From Lophium mytilinum (lineage: Eukaryota; Ascomycota; Dothideomycetes; Mytilinidiales; Mytilinidiaceae), in contig MU004186.1 of assembly GCA_010093605.1 (NCBI GenBank), forward strand, positions 761,765 to 825,764: a DNA stretch of 64,000 nucleotides, in the 5' to 3' direction. Both the position numbers and the translations under genes were made by a program. Each line of letters starts with the position of its first letter. Position 1 is the stretch's first letter. Under the pieces are notes generated by a model, which ran no database searches, had not been told where the DNA came from, and saw only the letters and a list, made by a program, of their open reading frames with translations. Shown in pieces: positions 1 to 9,508 of this stretch.

Positions 1-456
1 TGCCTCATAAACGCCGACCTGCAGCATCGCCGCTCTGGGCTCAACGTGACCGAAGATACAGGCATTTACATGAACCCGTTCGTGCGTGTCGCGTATGACT
101 CAAACACCCTCTCCTGGCTCGCCCTCACCCGTCGCCCCGAGCGCCTTTACTCATTGATTCACAACATCCTGAGTCACATGGTGGGCATGCCACTTTTCAA
201 CCCACGTCGCACGGAGCAGCCTGGCGAGCAAGCGACGGACAAAGTCTGGCAGTATGACAACCCTGATGCCGTCTTCTCCGGGAATTCGACTGTGGAGGGC
301 TTTAAAGGCGCATATCACGACGTTGAGCGCCTAGCGAGCCCAGGCGGCTTCTGTGGTGGCAGGAAGCTGTTGCTTATTAACGAAAACTCAGCGCAAGGGG
401 AGGGGAAATGGGTTAATCTACCTATCCCTATACCTGCTGGAGGACAAGCCACGTAG
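1..456 (+). CDS. 3' end of a probable GT69 (CAP59-like) glycosyltransferase, partial
   Basis: The frame is open from the first base and stops at 454-456, giving the last 151 residues of a protein whose start lies outside the window. The tail has a run around residues 20-70 with MNPFVRVAYD, TRRPERLYSLIHNIL and FNPRRTEQPGE, and a later GGFCGGRKLLL. From memory this resembles the C-terminal half of fungal CAP59-type alpha-1,3-mannosyltransferases (GT69), Golgi enzymes for surface glycans. The catalytic part is missing, so the family is a tentative reading. No transmembrane segment is visible in this piece, as expected for the luminal end of a type II Golgi enzyme. The alternative is an unnamed fungal conserved protein. 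Confidence 0.45.
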   Translation, partial: CLINADLQHRRSGLNVTEDTGIYMNPFVRVAYDSNTLSWLALTRRPERLYSLIHNILSHMVGMPLFNPRRTEQPGEQATDKVWQYDNPDAVFSGNSTVEGFKGAYHDVERLASPGGFCGGRKLLLINENSAQGEGKWVNLPIPIPAGGQAT

Positions 457-1105
457 TAACGGATTTTGCTTTGCATGTAAATGGTTGGGCCTCAGGCTTG
501 TACGATACCATGGCGATCTCGGTTACCTTTTGTTTTTAGATGCATAGCGAAGGCGTTTACTGGAATGGATTGGATCGGAGGCATTTGAAGTCGAGACCCT
601 GTTGTATCTTCTCATTGGTGGTTATGACGGTGTTTTAATGCTGGATTCTGTTACTTATAACGAAGTGGAACTCTGGCAATTCGACGATCACTGCCATATA
701 GATACCCAGAGCATAAACATATATCTGCGGCTTGTACCTTGAACTGGAGATGTGACAGAGTGACCAGCTTCAAAATCGACCTTTGTGTAATAAGCGCGCG
801 GTGAATGGCTGCGGTGTTTCCGGCTAGAACAAATGAAGTTAGCGAGCCGAAGGCAAACTTGGCTGAATTGGACATCAAGGTAGGTGCTTTCATGATGCAG
901 CAGCAAGTGGCCATCACGACTCATTCCAACATCCTCGTCTCCCCCAACCTTTACGACGTAACTTCATCAAGCTCTAAGCTGTTTTGTGTTTCATCGGGAT
1001 ATTGGATACCGTTCTCCCAAGCACAGTAGCACCTGCAAGTACCCGTCAGACGAGCCACCTGCTGTTGGTACCCGGACGAGGCGAGCCGCCTCAGTTGGGC
1101 CCACG
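457..1105. other. intergenic, upstream of the zinc transporter
   Basis: About 650 bases with only short overlapping open frames on both strands and no family resemblance. It should hold the 3' end of the preceding transcript and the promoter of the zinc transporter. No zinc-responsive site could be picked with confidence. Confidence 0.5.
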
Positions 1106-2788
1106 ATGCCGTTAGATAATGACACGCGCGGGTGGATCATGTCTACTATAAGCGGGATAGGTACCGTCGCCCAAGAACCCTTTGATTGTGCCTTGCTAAC
1201 GCTGTGTCTGTCTTGAAGCTTGCATCGCTGGAGGTAACGTGATCTCCAGATCGGCACTTTGTGTACAGCAGGCTAACGGCTACAACAGCGTCGGTAATAT
1301 GCATAGACGTTATAGTACGACAGTTTCCAGGGCAAAAGAACTTCAAGATCCAAAACAGCAACAACTTCCTATCATGTTCGTTAAGCTTGAGCTTTGGCGT
1401 CATGGTATGCAAATACTCTGTCGATGAGTGGATTTCCTCACTGACTGACCCGTGACTAGATTTTCTCATCACTATACAGTATGCTTCCTTCCGCAAAACA
1501 GTATTTAAATAGGTCTGGACTCTCTCCCAAAGCTGCTGCTTGGATCACTATTGGGTGCTTTTTGGCCGGAGTCGTTGGCATCCAACTTATTTCACGTCTC
1601 ATACATCGTTATATTCCTCACGAAACAGTCGACTGCGACCATGCTCACGATGAAGAGGAAGGAGAAGAAATTCAAGAATGTGACGAACACCAGAAGAGCC
1701 CAAAGTGGATGCGGGATCCTGGATTTCGGAAACAACATCATTCCTATATTGGCTCAGAGTCTGCCGTTAGCACAGATCTTGATTCAGAGCATGTAAACGG
1801 CGAACACTCCCACGTCGGCAACGGAACCCATCACAGCGATACAGACCATAGAAGACCATCATTACAACAAATGGTTAGCGGTCTCGTTACTGGATCAAAA
1901 CGGCTCTGTGATGAGGACGGCCAATGTTTTGGCTACTCAGATCCATGCGGTCAGGACTGCTTCAAAATCGTCCAATCCAGAGGAGGCACCAGAGCCCATC
2001 CCCATTTGGCCCGTCCCGCAGGTCTCAGAACCATGTCGACTCCTCATACGTCCACTCTTACCGGTGAACGCCAACCTCTTCTCCAAAGCGTTCACGAAGG
2101 TGCCCCCCTCAATACCGCCGCCACCGCCGACCACTCCCACTCAACCCACATTAGCCAGACGAGCAGCATCGGCAGCACCCTCTCCCCTACCAACCCCTCA
2201 CCCCCTTTCCTTCACACCCACCCTAGCACCAGCACCCTCTCTACCCAATCCTCCTCCTCTTCTACCCACAAACCCCCCCACACCCACCCCTCCCACCACC
2301 ACCACGTCCCCACCAACGCCTTCCTCTCCATCGGCCTCCAAACCTCCATCGCCATCGCCCTGCACAAACTGCCCGAAGGCTTCATCACCTACGCCACCAA
2401 CCACGCCAACCCCTCGCTCGGCGCCGCCGTCTTCCTCGCCCTCTTCATCCACAACCTCACCGAAGGCTTCACCCTCGCGCTGCCCATGTACCTCGCCATC
2501 GGCTCACGCTGGAAAGCTATGTTCTGGTCCTCGCTGCTCGGCGGCGCGTCGCAGCCCCTCGGCGCGGGCGTCGCAGCCCTCTGGATCCGCTTCTCGGGGA
2601 GATCGGGGGATGGTGACGATGCGCGCGTGTATGGGTGTATGTTTGCGGTCACGGCGGGGATTATGGCGAGTGTGGCGGTGCAGTTGCTGAGTGAGAGTTT
2701 GGATCTCACGCATAGTAAGAATGCGTGCTTTGTGTTTGCGTTTGTGGGGATGGCGGTGTTGGGGGTTAGTAGTGCGTTGACGGCTTAG
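1106..2788 (+). CDS. ZRT3: ZIP-family zinc transporter, Zrt3-like (vacuolar zinc exporter)
   Basis: Three exons fit: 1106-1160, 1289-1404 and 1460-2788, giving 499 aa, close to the length of yeast Zrt3 (503 aa). Exon 1 encodes MPLDNDTRGWIMSTISGI; exon 2 continues ASVICIDVIVRQFPG and ends SLSFGVM; exon 3 resumes IFSSLYSMLPSAKQYL, which fixes the second intron (55 nt). The two metal-binding helices are clear: HKLPEGF (His about 359) and HNLTEGF (His about 388). Between the N-terminal and C-terminal membrane halves lies a long His/Ser/Thr-rich loop (about residues 110-340), typical of ZIP zinc-sensing loops. Zrt3 homologues move zinc from the vacuole to the cytosol when zinc is short. The long third-exon frame alone would miss the first 64 residues. 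It is convergent with the SNX41 gene. Confidence 0.88.
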
Positions 2789-3235
2789 AGGGGACAGGGA
2801 GTGGAGATTGGGAGGGTTGGTTAGAAGATGCTTTTTCGTTGAGTCGTTGTTTGGATTCGATGGCGGTTGGGTTGGTAAGGCGCTTTGGTCTAGGGAGGGT
2901 AAGGCAGGCAGGCTAGGGTTTTGGAGGCGTGTTGGTTTGCGATTTGCGTTTCTAGGAGCTATGGCGGTTATTTTTCTTTCTTCCTGTTTATACTGCTTGC
3001 GTTGTTACGAAATGAGTTAGAACTGGGGGTCTGTAGCATTACATTTTTCTACTAGAAACTCTCAATCATGCGTCAATCAGAGCCACACCAACAACGTGAG
3101 CGCTAAACCATACACGTATAGCACACTTCTGAATTAGGTATGTCTAGCTGATACAGCGGGGAATTCCCAGTGCTAATCCCGATTCCGATCCCCTTCAGTT
3201 CAAGCCGGCAGCGAATTGTGGCTTGTCCGCAGCCT
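2789..3235. other. convergent 3' intergenic region
   Basis: Lies between the stop codons of the zinc transporter (+) and SNX41 (-). It must hold both 3' untranslated regions. No further gene, repeat or RNA is apparent. Confidence 0.5.
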
Positions 3236-5454
3236 TTACAGCTCCTGCTCGGTCCTCGCGTCGATATTAGCAACTTCGGCTTTGGCTTCCTCCCATGATG
3301 CTTGGTTGCGTTTCGCCCAGTCAATGTGGCATTTCGCAAAGGCAATCTGCATTGAAAGGTTAGCCATGGTTGCTTAGTGATATAGGGGTATCGTAGGAGA
3401 GCGACTACACATACCATATACCGCTTCAGATCCTCCTCCTTCTCCGTCTGGAACCGCTGCAGGTCCTTTAGCACGCCGCGCGAGGCGTCTTTGGTATCTT
3501 TCTCCGCGACTTCGAGGGCTTGCTGGAGCTGTGGGGGAGTTAGCTACTCCACATTCTTCTAAACACGAGAGGCCGGGTAAGAGAACAAACCTGTACTAAA
3601 CTTTCCCTCGTCTTCCCAATCTGATCTCTCCGCGTCCTCTCCGGATCCACGTCGGCGATGCCCTGGAACGCATGACTGATTCGCCCGAATATCTTCGTCG
3701 TCACAAAATTCCCGCTCGGGCTCTTCTTGTGGCCGCCGGTCGGTGAGCTGGGCGCTGAGTGCGCAGGGGCGCCCTGTGATGCCGATGGAGGCTGGACCTC
3801 GCCGTGGGTAGGCGGGAAGTCCGAGTCTATGGACGCGGTGTCTTCCTCTCGTCGCGGCCGGTCTGTGCTAGCGCGTTGTGAGGCGGATGATATAGAGCGT
3901 CTTGGGCCCGGAGGGCTGCCTTGGGCGGTCAAGTGCTCTTCGAGCCGTCGCGCTTCCATTTCGCTGCGTTCGAGGGTCTCGAGGAGGGCTTTCTTCTTCT
4001 CGAGCTCATCTTTCGTCATGTCTTCCTGTATCCGCTTGAGGATGCGGTACCGGAGTACGCTGCGGACGACGCCTGCGAATTGGGCGCTCTCTCGCATGGG
4101 TTCGGCGAAGCTTGCGCTAAGGGAGGAGGAGAGCTCGGCGGTTGCGATGTAGGTGGAGTCGACGGCCTGGCCGGTTTTCTCGATGGCTGCGGCGAGGGAT
4201 TGTGATTGCTCGGAGAGGGAGAAGGCGTTGAATTTTGCGCCCAGTTCGGCCATGTCTTCGCCCCAGGAGGTCAGGTGTGAGAGAGTCCTGCGATTTACCT
4301 TTTCCATACTCCCCTGGAGCAGAGCCTCTAGGTCTCGAGATGACGTCTCGAAATTCACAAAGTATGGGTCAAGTTGCTCTTCTGAGAGATTTTGCGATGT
4401 TGGAGGGAATCGGCCGAATATCTGCGGCCCAGGAATGGTATGTGAGGCGGATGATGGCTGAGTGGCGTAGCTTGGTGGAGTTGTGGGGATGCCGGCACTT
4501 GTAGTTCCACCGGCTGTCTTGAGTTTCGCTGAAGCCGATGGGACGGGAAGGAAGTTGTGGGCAGGAGTCGGATTTGCAGCGTCAAGAGGTGGTGCTTTCA
4601 GGACGTTCTTGGGGATGTTCTTCACCGGATCTGAGTTTAATACCTCACTCTGTTCAGAGACACCCGGTTAGCTTTGTTACATATACTGGACCTTGTGGGA
4701 GGAGCGTACCCAGCTCGCATTTGGGTCCAGAAACCTCCACCACACGCCGTCTTCCCGGACGTCCTTCATGCGCCTACACCGATTGAGAAAGACAGCCAGC
4801 ATGCGCTTTCTCAGCTCAATAATACCCGCATCCTCTTTTGCTTTAGTCGGCTTCGCGGCATAGTCGGCCATGGTGTGCTTCTCTGGTATCGGGGGTATAA
4901 TCAAGGTAGGGTGCAGGTTGACCATAGTCGCCCTGAGTGACGCAAATTCTGAGTATCTTCGGCGCACTTCGAGATCCTAATGCGACATTAAGCGGGAAGC
5001 TGTAGCTGTAGCCCCTAGATAACCTACGCCAGTTCTGATTGTATACGCAATGTAGCCGCCGCCGCCCTCGAGGTTCTTTCCCGCATATGTAATGAGAATG
5101 GGCAGATCTGGATTCTCATACAGAACCATCTCGACCCGGCTGTCGTAACCCCCCTTCTTCGGCTCGATTTTGGTCCCCTCCCCGTCGTCTTCGTCGTAGT
5201 CAACTTCACTCATATCCCGAGGCTGGTGGACGAACTCTGGAGAGTCATTGCGGGGAGAGGAGACGTCCGATGGAGGGGTGGCCGGTCTGTATGGCACTGG
5301 GGAGCACGATGAAATTAGCTACTAAGCTTCATCGCAGCAGAAGTGCAGCATGGGACTCACAACTGCCGGGAGAGCCCAAAGCAGGAGCATGGGAGGCATC
5401 CGAGTCGTGTCGGACGAAGGAGCCGTAGGGGTTGTTGTCCTCGTCGTCCCACAT
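3236..5454 (-). CDS. SNX41: Snx41/Atg20-family sorting nexin (PX-BAR)
   Basis: Six exons on the minus strand: 5454-5361, 5296-5028, 4976-4710, 4649-3591, 3528-3415 and 3346-3236, giving 637 aa. The start MWDDEDNNPYGSF is characteristic of fungal Snx41 proteins. A PX domain spans about residues 85-215 and holds RRRYSEFASLR and IIPPIPEKH, the phosphoinositide-binding signature. A BAR-type helical region follows (about 300-630), with a Ser/Pro-rich insert near its middle. Sorting nexins of this group bind PtdIns3P on endosomes, act in retrieval to the Golgi with Snx4, and support selective autophagy. Each junction has GT-AG ends and keeps phase; introns are 51-68 nt. Length is normal for the family. 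Atg20 is the alternative family name. Confidence 0.9.
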
Positions 5455-5808
5455 GGTGGAGTGCTATGGGGATAAGGTAGATTATGCGGTGTGGGAATGG
5501 CGAGGCAATACGGCTGCACAGTGTCGGCGGCGCATGGGACTCGGTGGTGTTGTAGTGAGAATGGCAGTGGTTGGATCTGGAGTTAAGCAGGCGGCGTGAC
5601 GTCCGTCACCGCTGATGCCGGCAGGTCAAGCCCCACTGATGTGACAAGCTTCTCTCGACGACGTACACAAACACTGAACACCATCACACGTGCACCATCC
5701 GTAGCAGCATGGAAGAGACATTTGGGGTCCGACTTGCACAGCTCCAGCACCGCTTCACCGCATGCATACAGTTTCATTGTCTCCACAGCTACTGACACCG
5801 ATCATCCT
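5455..5808. promoter_or_regulatory. promoter region of SNX41
   Basis: This 354-base gap separates the stop of the upstream minus-strand gene from the SNX41 start. It should hold the SNX41 promoter and the upstream gene's 3' end. A CRE-like TGACGTCC lies at about 5598-5605; whether it is used is unknown. Confidence 0.4.
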
Positions 5809-7294
5809 TCACCTGCCTCCATACCCATCTAACGACGACATAATCGACGGCGGTCGTCCTATCACCGCTTCCATGCTGCTATTTGGCGGCAAGTCCGGAT
5901 GCATATATGCTTCATTCGGGTCAAGACTATGGCGAAAATTATCGCCGTTCGTCCCAACCGAGGACGCTCCCTCCCTGCCGTCTCGATACACACGAGAGAA
6001 GTCGGAGCTTGGACCTCTCAGGCTACTCGCGTAATGGCAGGTGTGAAAGCTGGATATGAGCGAAGTGGGCGTGGGAGGACTGTGAAGATACCGTGGGTCC
6101 GGCATTGGTGGCATCTCGATCACAGTTTCCGGTATGACAGGCTCGAAAGGATGCTCTATGGCAGCCTCCGAAGGTACTGGTGAAGGTTCGGGCCCTCGAA
6201 CGTCTGCTACGAATGTTGCATTTTCTACACGCTCTGATATTGCCTCTGGGACATCATCGACTTCTGATGCTTCTGGAGGGGGTTTCGCCGGCTGTCCAGT
6301 TTCCTGGCTATTCGTTTGCGGAGGTGCAGGGAGCTCTGCGACTTTCTCGGAGGTCGCAGTGCTTGGAGGCCGTCGAACATCGATCTCTCCCGTTTGTGTC
6401 GGTGTCTCTTCGGGTACTGACTTCACTACGAGCAACATGCAGGTCAGTGAGTGTTCAAATCGTGGGACTAGCGATACAAGGCTGGCCCCACGAGAGCTTT
6501 GTGGGTCACGGAGGAGTATTACTCGGTGCGTTTCGCCATTTCGTCCTATCTGGTTTGTTCAATACGGGTATTCTCCCTCTCGGGCTGGTAGTTCCATACC
6601 TCCATCCCCGGCCCCTCTGGCCGCCCCTGCCCGTATCCTGCGCCATAGGTGGCATGCCGTTGAAATTGAAGCCCCGGGAGACTCGGGGTGGCATCCTGGG
6701 AGGTGGTCGAGGGTTTGGTCGAGGGTTTGGTCGATGATTGCGCATGTAATCTCTTGGACCAACGTCTTCCACATCAGACGTCCGACTGCGTCGAGCAGCC
6801 TCCGAGGACGACGATGATGACGAAGAGTCAGTCGAACAAGACCGACATTCTCGTTCTTGCACTCTTCTACCCTGGAGACCGGCTATTACCTCAGGCAACT
6901 CATCAACCTCCGCGATATAGTCCACGTGAACTGGTTCTGGCATCGTCGGCATCGTCGGCTGCGGTGGCTCCAGTGGCTGCAATGGCTGCGGGGGTAATTC
7001 TTCCAAGGGAGGTTGGGGTATGTAGTCTTCCGGCATTCTGACATCTCGAACAGGTGGTTGCCATTCGGATACATCGCGCTCATCCCGCTTTTCTCTTGGT
7101 CTCCGTTTCCGCTTTCTATCTCTCCCGCGTTCTGCATCCTGCGCCGCCTGCGTCTCTTTAAGATAATCTTCTCGCTCCATGTCAACGTGCCGTTTTTTGA
7201 TCCATCTACGGCAGTAATGCACACCGATCCACGCCACGATGGCTCCTAGAACGCCTGCGATGATGAACGCGACAGTCGTGCCGCCGTCGCCCAT
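5809..7294 (-). CDS. hypothetical single-pass membrane protein with a long disordered tail
   Basis: Two exons (7294-6523 and 6425-5809) give 462 aa. I do not recognise the family. A hydrophobic segment at residues 7-27 (TTVAFIIAGVLGAIVAWIGV) is followed at once by basic residues (CRRWIKKR), so the rest is probably cytosolic. The body is low complexity: RKRKRRPREKR, proline-rich repeats of the type PPQPLQPLEPPQP, a run of eight serines, and an RPNPRPNPRPPPRMPPR block (about 200-220). The second exon is acidic and Pro/Glu-rich, with tyrosines near the C-terminus. The splice is GTAATA to GTAG with phase kept, although a 98-nt intron in such sequence needs transcript support. It may be a membrane-anchored adaptor, but no function can be assigned. 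Confidence 0.6.
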
Positions 7295-8317
7295 GATTGA
7301 TGAAGCTAGTAAAAGGTAGAAAATCGCCTACGGGAAAGATGCACAGAAACGATGTACGGCAAATAACACAGGCTTTAATTGATGGGAACAACATCACTTA
7401 TTCTTGCAAGCCTGTTTGTTTTGCCGCCCTTGTGTTTGTTATTTCGGGCGTGGTACTCACATGCGACGCAAACTTCGCTTTTGAAAGGGTAGTTTGTCGA
7501 TGTTTGCTCCACCAATACAGTGCCATGAGCTTGCATACACCTATTTGGTACTACCTGGAAAGCTCCGAAGACGCGTAAGAAACCTAAGCGAGATGGAAAC
7601 AGATCATATTGCGCAACTAGTAGAGTGGCACGCCAGGCAGGAAGAAAGTGGCACACTCAACTGGCAACGTCTGAGGTGGCCTGGAGAGCTATCAGACTTC
7701 TCAAAGCTGGTAGTTCATGAATAGCAATAGAGTACTGGGGGACCTCAAGCGGTGCTAAACAAGCGTATGCAAGCAGAGAAAAAGCAGGTATATCTTAGAT
7801 ATTCGTGGATTGCCATTCCTCGTTGCTACTTAGAATAGCCTACCACGCTGATTCAAAGTAGTTACAGCTGTTTGCCACTGCTTGGAGTGCTCCAACAAGT
7901 TTCCACATCACCCAAAGCTAAGAGTTTCTATCTCTTTTATGCTTTTGAAAAGGGCATTGAAGCATCACAAGCAGCGGCAACAGGTGTACGAAAGGTAGGT
8001 AGGGTAGAGTGCCACCTTTTTCATGCCCCGCGTGAGTGGCTAGGTCACCTTAGGCGTCGACAAAAGAGTGTACACAGACCAAATCACGCTATCTTGAAGG
8101 TTTGCAGAGTTGTAGGTTCTCTTCATTGTTTGTGGTCCGTATCCTATCAATCAACAACCCTACGTCGATCAATGCCATGAACAGTGAGTGGCGTCGTGCA
8201 TCGTGAGTCCCGTGAGCTCAGTCCCTTCGCCATCACAAACACCATCCCTAAAGCCCCACAACTCTCAAATTCTAAAGCCCCGCCCAGTCCAGCCTCGGCA
8301 GCCCCCCGTCAAATGGC
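7295..8317. other. intergenic, with a possible decayed repeat
   Basis: About 1 kb with no convincing gene on either strand. Two facing motifs related to the end of the 203-bp element seen at 8891-9093 occur near 7740 and 7880 (listed separately). Confidence 0.45.
7736..7890. repeat. possible decayed copy of the 203-bp inverted-repeat element
   Basis: At 7738-7757 the plus strand reads GGACCTCAAGCGGTGCTAAA. At 7867-7886 the opposite strand reads a similar word around CCAAGCAGTGGCAAAC. The intact element at 8891-9093 has ACCCCAAGCAGTGGCATACC in the same place relative to its end. The match is short and degenerate, so this could be an old, rearranged copy or chance. Confidence 0.3.
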
Positions 8318-9217
8318 TCAGACATCCCTAATCCCAGCCTTCATTCCGCCATCCACTCCATCCTCCTCCTCCGCGCACCGGTCGAGATACGCCTGCACGT
8401 TGTTGCGGATCACGCTGAGCCAGAACCAAACGGCCGCGAGCACGCCGATGAAGACGCACACCAGGATGATAATGATGACGTTGTTGCGCTGCATGGTTTC
8501 GACGGCCTTGGCGCCGGCGGGATCGGGCGTCTCGGTGTGGGTGGGATGAGCGGTTGTAGAGGCGCTTTTGACGGTGGTGAGGAGTGTAGTAGTGCGCGTG
8601 GTGCTAACGGTCGTGGTGATTTGGAGAGGAGGGTTTCCGAATGCGTTGAAGGGGAGAGAGCTGTAGGCTGTGGGGTGGTCAATTGGCAGAGCGCAGGGCA
8701 GGGGGCGGCGGAGGAGGCGTACAGCTGGTTGTTTGGATAACAGGAGTTGGCGTTGTTATGGGCTGGCCGGTTGAGAGAATGGTGAGATCGAGGACGGGGA
8801 CTGATGAGAGGTCGTCTGCGGGGCCGTCTGTAAAGTGCGTTCAGTTGTTGTCAGGGAACGCGTTGCGCTCGAACCAATGGTGCAGTGACAGGCCACAATT
8901 TTGGGCACACTGCAGATGGTATGCCACTGCTTGGGGTATCCCCACAGTGTTTCGAAGGCTCGAGGGCGATGTCAAGCTTCAGACAGTGCAGATTAGACTG
9001 CCTCTTGACTAATTACCTGCTCAGCAGCCGGGCTACCCCCAACAGTACTGTTGAGTGGGCAAGTTGGAGCCGAGTGTGCCCAGACTTGTGGCCTACCTAG
9101 GACTGTAGAGGGGGAATCGAAGAGCAGTGTGAGGAGAATTTGGTGGGCAAGTGGTTGTTATTTACCTTGAGCTGGAGCGCCGAAACTGTTTCCTTTGATG
9201 CTTGGTTCCGCAGCCAT
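8318..9217 (-). CDS. small Ser/Thr-rich single-pass membrane protein
   Basis: Three exons (9217-9166, 8827-8723 and 8667-8318) give 168 aa. The frame is consistent through both introns. The first half is rich in Ser, Thr and Pro (for example ITTTVSTTRTTTLLTTVKS), which suits an O-glycosylated ectodomain. A strong membrane segment follows (NNVIIIILVCVFIGVLAAVW, about residues 113-132), then a short acidic tail ending GGMKAGIRDV. No signal peptide is evident at the N-terminus (MAAEPSIKGNSFG), so topology is uncertain. Intron 1 (9165-8828, 338 nt) is long for this window because a 203-bp repeat sits in it. I do not recognise the family; it resembles small fungal mucin-like surface proteins in layout only. 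Confidence 0.6.
8891..9093 (-). repeat. 203-bp inverted-repeat element (MITE-like), best-preserved copy
   Basis: The ends are inverted repeats: 8891-8910 reads GGCCACAATTTTGGGCACAC, and the reverse complement of 9074-9093 reads GGCCACAAGTCTGGGCACAC, 17 of 20 identical. There is no coding capacity. Oriented on the minus strand, its body matches four AT-richer copies at 36652-37402. A TA dinucleotide abuts the 9093 end (and CA the other), which fits a Tc1/mariner-type target site that has decayed on one side. It lies within intron 1 of the gene at 8318-9217. Confidence 0.75.
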
Positions 9218-9508
9218 TTTCGAGGTTGTCCTCGTCAGTACTGCAGTCATCGCCATGGACGAGAGGAGGTGTGAAGCTGTGAAGGCCACATTAGGTAGAC
9301 TATCATAGCGAAGGCGCGCGATCACGTGACTATGAATCATGTCATGCGTATAGGAGGTGACATTAAAGCACATACGAAGAAAACGTAGATAGTCCTTATC
9401 TCAATGCAACGTAGCCTGTAGGAGAATAGATATGCAACACTCAAAGCCTGTCAAAAAGCCCTGAATCTCGGACTTCTGCAGCTTCTCTTGTTTATCTCTC
9501 ACCTCCCC
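9218..9508. promoter_or_regulatory. gap between two tandem minus-strand genes
   Basis: These 291 bases hold the promoter of the Ser/Thr-rich membrane protein and the 3' end of the AA11 gene. No specific element is recognised. Confidence 0.4.

Noticed and set aside
1908-2690. 260-codon open frame overlapping the zinc transporter
   Set aside because: Shadow frame of the His/Ser/Thr-rich loop; Pro/Ser-rich and without motif, while the transporter frame has both ZIP signatures.
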